A stretch of 64,000 bases of DNA from Apodospora peruviana (Eukaryota; Ascomycota; Sordariomycetes; Sordariales; Lasiosphaeriaceae): assembly GCA_033439685.1 (NCBI GenBank), contig JAUEDM010000002.1:2728001-2792000 (forward strand), given 5' to 3'. Under the pieces are notes generated by a model. That model was not told where the DNA came from. It worked only from the letters and a program-made list of their open reading frames with translations, and made no database searches. How positions within the stretch are numbered: the first letter of the stretch is position 1; the number at the start of each line of letters is the position of its first letter. A program made the translations under genes and the position numbers. Positions 58,655 through 64,000 of the stretch are shown piece by piece.

Positions 58655-60965
58655 ATGGACGCGAAGGTAAGTTCCCCTAAATTTCTCAGCACACACCAAC
58701 TCTCATTTCCCTGCTCGGAGCTATTCCAACCAGCAACTTCTACCTCCAAACCCATCTCCCTGGAATTCACGCATGAGCTTGAGCATTTAATCCAAAGCCT
58801 CGTTCTCCCATATCTGACATTCAAACTAACTGCACCCTCCCCGAACAGCCCCATCGTCTTGTGCGAGCGCTGCCCGCTGCTACGTACGGCAACGAGAACG
58901 CCCTCTCCACGAAGCAATCCCTTCACCAACGCCACAAGTCTGCCGGCAATCTCAAGACCATGAATACTACCGGCGCACTCAACGCTCCCCCGAAGCGAAC
59001 TGCCTTTGGCGATGTGAGCAACATGGCGAGAGCCTTTGGGGAGGCCGGAGCCAAGGACACCTTGCAGACGCGAGTCAAGTCTGTCGTTGCGGCTGCAAAC
59101 TCGCGTGGCCTGCACGCTGAGGACAAGGAGAATAGTCGTGCGGCTGCAAAGGCCACCAGCTCTAAAGCTGCGATCAGTGGACAGAAGCATATCTCGGTTG
59201 CACCGGTCCCGGCTACATCTTCGGGCTTGCCGACGAAACTAGCCAGCCGTGGAAATTTCGGTATCCACCCTCCGGTAAAGCAGGGCGTCTCAAAGAAAAC
59301 CACCACCGTATACTGCGACGACAAGTTGCAAGGCGCAGCTGTTCGCCCCTTGGTGGGCTCGTCAGTCGATGATCTTATTACCTTTATGGACAAGCAGACT
59401 AAGAATCCGCGCCATTACAAGAGCCAGCCCCAGCTGAAGACCGACCAGCCCATCCTCCGCAGAACACAGAGCAAGTATATTGACAAGCTTGAGCAGCCAC
59501 TTAACCTTGATGATGCGGATGGCGATGTGGCTGACGACGTTACCGAGGCGGCTTACGAGGACGCCGTTGAGCGATTTCCAACGGACTATGAGGACTCCGT
59601 TCCAGACGATGTGGCCGCAGCTGCAAGCACCATATTCAAGCACGGTACCCACGTCGAGTTCGAGACCGAGCCCCAAGCTGTCCAGTATGCCGATACGGCT
59701 CGTTACACCAAGACCTTCTCAAGCGCTCCGTCAGAGCCTGAAGAGTATTGGGATGACGATGAGGAGCAGGACCTCTATGATGAGCAAGGCTATACCACTG
59801 CCCACTCCTATAAATCTCACGGTGATAACACAACGGGTGGCGTAACGACATTGATTGCACCCAAAATCACTGCTAGCATCCAAAATGAGCTCGAACTTGC
59901 CAGAAGGTTTGTCTTGGAGAACACGCCCGAGGAAGAGCAGGAAGATGACCTCTGGGACGTCAGCATGGTCGCCGAGTACAGTGAAGACATCTTTGAGTAC
60001 TACCGTAGCCTCGAGGTTCGTATTAGTGCCATTTTCTTTCCATTGTCCCCGACTTTGCTAACTGACTTGAAATGCAGGCCCAGATGCTCCCTAATCCACA
60101 TTACATGGATATTCAGAACGAGATCCAATGGTCGATGCGCTCCGTTCTCATGGACTGGCTTGTCCAGGTCCACAATCGCTTTGCACTCCTACCGGAAACA
60201 CTTTTCCTCACCGTCAACTACATTGACCGTTTCCTATCGGTCAAGGTCGTCTCCCTGGCGAAGCTCCAGCTCGTTGGTGCGACTGCTATCCTCGTTGCCG
60301 CCAAGTATGAGGAAATCAATTGCCCGTCTGTCCAAGAGATAGTATACATGGTTGACCAGGGCTTCACTTGCGAGGAGATCCTCAAGGCCGAGCGTTTTAT
60401 GCTTAGCATGCTACAGTTTGAGCTTGGCTGGCCTGGTCCGATGAGCTTTCTCCGACGCATCAGCAAGGCGGACGATTACGATCTGAAGACCAGAACTCTG
60501 GCCAAGTACTTTCTGGAGGTTACCATCATGGATGAGCGTTTTGTCGGCAGCACTCCCAGCTATCTCGCTGCTGGAGCCCACTGTCTCTCCCGCTTGATCC
60601 TAGGGAAGGGCGATTGGGTAGGTTACTCTCCCTCCGTGTACACGGATATACATACTAACAAGTCCACGAAGACCCTCGCACATGCCCACTATGCTGGCTA
60701 CACGATGGACCAGCTCCGCCCGCTCATCGTGATGATCTACCAGTGCTGCCAAGACCCTCGCAAGCATCATGGAGCTGTGTTCGACAAATACTCAAGTTCC
60801 AAGTATGACTGCGTGTCGCGCAAGGTGGAGGACAAGGTTAGGCAGGGATGGACCGTTCCTCTGGCACCCGCTCTGTCCATGCTGACAAGCACTTCGGCCC
60901 TCGACGACAACTCTCATGCCTTCGAGTACAACCGCATGAGTCTGCTTATTCCCACCGAGGGTTGA
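58655..60965 (+). CDS. G2/mitotic-specific B-type cyclin
   Basis: Predicted 670-residue cyclin B (nimE/Cdc13/Clb group), the activating partner of Cdk1 at mitosis. Exons are 58655-58666, 58849-60015, 60078-60617 and 60672-60965. The first coding exon is only four codons (MDAK), in a strong context (CACCATGG). Degradation signals are visible: a D-box RTAFGDVSN (about 54-62) and a KEN motif (DKEN, about 96-98). Cyclin_N spans about 398-525, with IQWSMRSVLMDWLVQVHNRF and CPSVQEIVYMVDQGFTCEEI; cyclin_C follows, with PSYLAAGAHCLSRLIL and AHAHYAGYTMDQLRPLI. The third intron is 54 nt, in frame and stop-free, called because of GTAGGT, the ideal branch ACTAAC and restoration of GKGDWTLAHAHYAGYT. The long N-terminus (about 390 residues) is disordered and acidic. 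Confidence 0.93.
60618..60671 (+). other. In-frame, stop-free 54-nt intron in cyclin B
   Basis: Donor GTAGGT, branch ATACTAAC and acceptor ACGAAG. Retention would add 18 residues inside the second cyclin fold without a frameshift. Confidence 0.85.
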
Positions 60966-63439
60966 ATGCCAGCCTGCCTTGATCCATATCGATGAACATA
61001 TCCTTTCTGTCCACGACTTGCTGTACAGATTATTACGACACATTCGGTGGAGCCTATCTGTTGCTCTGAGACCTGGCGGTTGCGCTGCAAGTTCTCTGCT
61101 TCACCTCGAGGTCACACGGACCTCATTCGATTTTGCGACCAAAATAATCAGCTAATTACGAACGGCAAAGCTTTCGTGCATTCTTTGCTTTATGGGAGCA
61201 TCAAAGCGACGGGCCGTTCGCTGTTCCCGCCGATGACGGTACCTGTTATCTGGACCAGGAGTGTTCGATATCCTTCCTCATGCCTCGTTCTTTTCCACTG
61301 ATTAGGACTATCATCCACACAGTGGAGCGGCTGCGTTGGTAATCGGTATTCCAGGGTCTGATTTCAGTGTTTACGACAATGAGGGAGGGGGGGGGAAAAT
61401 GATGAACTGACGAGACATACGACACTATTCGATTTGCGATAATTATTTGCTTTGTTCATGCATGGGTTTTGCCTTAATACAACAGTTGTTTATACCCCAC
61501 CAGTGTGGTAGGTCAACATATTCTACTCAGGGCGTCAGGAGGATTTGCTTCTTACTTTTTCTCACACAGATATCTATGGTTGAAAGAAACGTTTAACTTG
61601 GCTAAAGTTAGACAGTTGGTCCAATCCCACAAGTGTGGTAGATCAACTTGCTCTATTCAAGGTGCTAAGAGAATTTGCATTCTTACTTTTCTTACGCAGA
61701 TATTCTACAGTTGAAAGAGAGACAGCATGGCTGAATGATGACCTTATTGGCATTACAGGCAATGTAACCCAAGATAAAAGCAGGTGGCGGCGTTTACAGT
61801 ATTACGGATCGGGGCATGGACAAAGTCTCTATTTCTTTTTACATCAGCAACGCTTTCTAGACGTGGGCAACAGAGAGGGGGCTTCATGTGTAATAGGTTT
61901 ATGATCTCGTTTCTCTTCTTGCTTTACCCGGGCGAGCGATTCACACATGGGAGGGACATGCATGGTGCGTTCTTTTCGGAGGACAAAGTCAGAAGGATGA
62001 TCTTTGCATTTCTTTTTCCTTTTCTTTCTCTTGGCTGAGAGAGCAATTAGGTTAGATGATGTCATAGCAGGGCTTGGCTTGGGGTTTGGTTTTTGTTTTT
62101 GGGTCTGGCTTGTTCCGGTCCAGCTGGGGGTGGTAACTCTGGCACGCACCGCCTTTTGTTTCTTTTTGAAACATTGGCAAGGGGAAAGCAAAGCAAACGA
62201 GCAGGCGGAAAGTAAGCATGGTCATTATCGATAGATATGGCAGACCATTCAATACGATATCTTGACTCCTCAACTCTCTTTTATTTTTAGGTTGGTGATG
62301 CGGACACATGTAACCTCTGTTCGAGTCGTGAAGTATGAAGCTACCTATCATTCAGCGTACTAAGAAGCATGTCTAGTCAGAGAGGGAACTTACTCTGTGT
62401 GTCCACTGTGTTTGTTGAGCTTGTCAAGGATCGTCAGGCACAAAATCTTCAAACATGCTCGGGATCTGCCGAGGTGTTTCCTTCCTTGCATCCTGTATTT
62501 CTGTTGAAGAGAGACAAAATGAAAAGACTGGCAGCTGTCGCTTCGCAATATCAACCAATCACGCAATCGTGTGTCGGCCTGACGTACGTTATGTAATCCC
62601 GCATTGCGTCTGAACTTTTTCTGAAGAAACGCGCTCAGCGGGAAACGGCGGATGTCTCCGTACCTTGTGCCTGGCTGTTTGCCCCACTCAGCACCCCCAC
62701 GCATCATCGTTTCCGAGTGTCAGGTTCCCGGCTGGGACCGGAGCTGACACGGCAAGCCGAGAAAAAAAATCAAGGCTGGACCCGCAAGCCAAATTTCCTA
62801 TTCAGGCGTGACCCAGCAGCAAATCTCTCACGAACCTAGCAGAACATCAGCCCTCAAGGTGTTCGCTTTCCCACGATCTGCCCCAGATCTGTTGCTGCCC
62901 CAGATCCACTACTCCTCCCACGTTCGTTTGCGCACCCTCTGCCTTGTCGATCCCGAAAAAAAAAGGCAGACCGGAAGCTCCAAGCTTGTCAATTGAACGT
63001 TTGGGGTGGTGACGAACTTGACAGATTTGACTTTTTCACGGAACAAAAATATTTGCGCACTAGAAGGGCTAACCAGCACCGTTGCAACGCAAGACCCGCC
63101 TGTCAAAATTATTTCTTCCGAATAATTTGTACCGTGCGCGCCATTCGATCCCAAATCGCCGAGGTGTCCTTAAACTTCCTTGTCGTCTCTTGTCTACCGT
63201 TCCGGTGGCAGATTGACTCACCTCGAGAGATTTCCCCAGACCCACTCGGCATATAGCGCGCGCGACAACGGTGATCCGACATCGCGTAGCAGTCACACAG
63301 GTTCCCTTTCACGAACCCGACTGACGTGTCCCGACCTATACTCCCGAGAAGATTGGTAACTTGGCCATAGTTCCACCCTCAATTGGGATTGTCGCGCAGC
63401 CCCGATTGACCTCGAGAGGGCTTGTCGAGAGAAATCGCC
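60966..63439. other. 2.5 kb spacer with a diverged direct repeat
   Basis: Holds the cyclin B 3' UTR and the promoter of the carrier gene. The part 61380-62300 is T-rich and includes two related copies of a ~93-bp unit (61498-61590 and 61627-61719). A CCAAT box occurs near 62551. No gene is supported. Confidence 0.5.
61498..61719 (+). repeat. Diverged direct repeat, two ~93-bp copies
   Basis: Copy A is 61498-61590 and copy B 61627-61719, offset about 129 bp. Shared blocks include AGTGTGGTAG, ATTTGC, TTCTTACTTTT, CAGATAT and GTTGAAAGA. Many of the differences are C/T or G/A. Confidence 0.75.
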
Positions 63440-64000
63440 ATGTCCAAGGTGGCTACCGTCAAGGACGCGGTCAAGGGGACCCTTATCGGCACCCAACAAG
63501 AGCCTGGTCAGCTCTCCGCTCAGACCAAGGCCCGCTTCAACAGCCACGCGATCAAAGATGCCGAGACGGGCGAGCTCTTCCTCGGGCGAGAGCAGTTCAT
63601 CAACGCGGTGGCGCCGCCTGACGAAGATTATGTGAGTTGCATCCTGGCTTCCCAGAGTCGTCTCGCACTTTCTCGCTATTCCTCTTGCTCTCCAGACGGG
63701 GTCGGTAAGCTGATGCTTGCCATCTGCCAAACCACAGCACAAAATCCAGCGCGAACAGTACTCGATCCTCTTCAAGGTCGCCGACCGAAAAAGCAAAGGC
63801 AAGGTAACACTCTCCGACTGGGCCTTCTTCGAGAACCTGCTGGCCAAGCCCGACGCCGAGTATGAGATTGCCTTCCGCCTCTTTGACATCGAGGGCATCG
63901 GCAAGGTCAAGTACGATGACTTCCGCAAGCTCTACGAGCTCAACAAGGGACCCGACACCATCCCCTTCGACTGGGACTGCGAGTGGGCGAAGCTGTACAT
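63440..64000 (+). CDS. AGC1: Mitochondrial aspartate/glutamate carrier, N-terminal part (Agc1/aralar-type); runs off the right edge
   Basis: Five-prime part of a calcium-binding mitochondrial carrier that exchanges aspartate for glutamate in the inner membrane and feeds the malate-aspartate shuttle. Exon 1 is 63440-63631 and exon 2 begins at 63738 (donor GTGAGT, acceptor CCACAG) and continues past 64000. The 151 visible residues belong to the N-terminal EF-hand regulatory domain: FLGREQFINAVAPPDEDY joins HKIQREQYSILFKVAD, followed by KGKVTLSDWAFFENLLAKPD, EIAFRLFDIEGIGKVKYDDF and TIPFDWDCEWAKLY, as in aralar/citrin. Calcium-loop residues are degenerate in the visible hands. The carrier domain, expected downstream, lies outside the window. 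The start is the first Met, in a good context (GCCATGTCC). Confidence 0.88.

Noticed and set aside
1..64000. CRISPR arrays, prophage, IS elements or bacterial operons
   Set aside because: Introns, intron-containing tRNA and nuclear eukaryotic genes throughout; no spaced direct-repeat arrays, transposase or integrase frames were seen.

Overview
The window is eukaryotic nuclear DNA from a filamentous ascomycete, most likely a Sordariomycete and probably Sordariales. Introns are short (about 50-120 nt, one of 307 nt) with GTAAGT-like donors. The proteins are fungal: a velvet-of-promoter Zn2Cys6 factor, Gln-rich and AT-hook nuclear proteins, a fungal GH78-like enzyme and an inactive-looking fungal aldehyde dehydrogenase homologue. 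I find 21 protein genes (one running off the right edge), one broken gene and one intron-containing tRNA. I assembled exons by hand from splice sites and reading-frame continuity; every model listed as CDS keeps an open frame through its joins.

Left part (1-17 kb), accessory and metabolic: a LigB-type extradiol dioxygenase (-), a membrane-anchored ALDH-like protein without the usual catalytic Cys (-), a small spliced unknown (+), a CocE/NonD hydrolase (+), the ER translocon-associated protein alpha/Irc22 (+), tRNA-Asp(GTC) with a 29-nt intron (-), a four-TM unknown (+), a GH43-type glycosidase pseudogene with about four frameshifts (-) and a four-AT-hook protein (+).

Middle (17-42 kb), dense housekeeping: a Gln-rich nuclear protein of unknown function (-) divergent from a DHX29/DHX57-like DExH helicase (+), a GH78-like hydrolase (-), importin alpha (-) divergent from the telomere protein Pot1 (+), the cohesin subunit Scc3/Psc3 (-), and the urease accessory protein UreD (-) divergent from RNA polymerase III subunit Rpc53/RPC4 (+).

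Right part (42-64 kb), sparse: an FAD-dependent monooxygenase and an MFS monocarboxylate-type transporter (both -, possibly a catabolic pair), then a 3.8 kb gap, a Zn2Cys6 regulator (-), a 6 kb shared upstream region, B-type cyclin (+), and the start of a mitochondrial aspartate/glutamate carrier (+).

Three chromosome or cell-cycle genes (Pot1, Scc3, cyclin B) each carry an ACGCGT (MCB-type) box within 200 bp of the start codon. The first two share the same 11-mer. No CRISPR, phage, plasmid or intact transposon is visible. I see no clear-cut novel multi-gene system. The most unusual items are the dead ALDH, the multiply frameshifted GH43, the MCB pattern, a diverged repeat pair rich in transitions, and a Gln-rich protein with an unassigned folded core.
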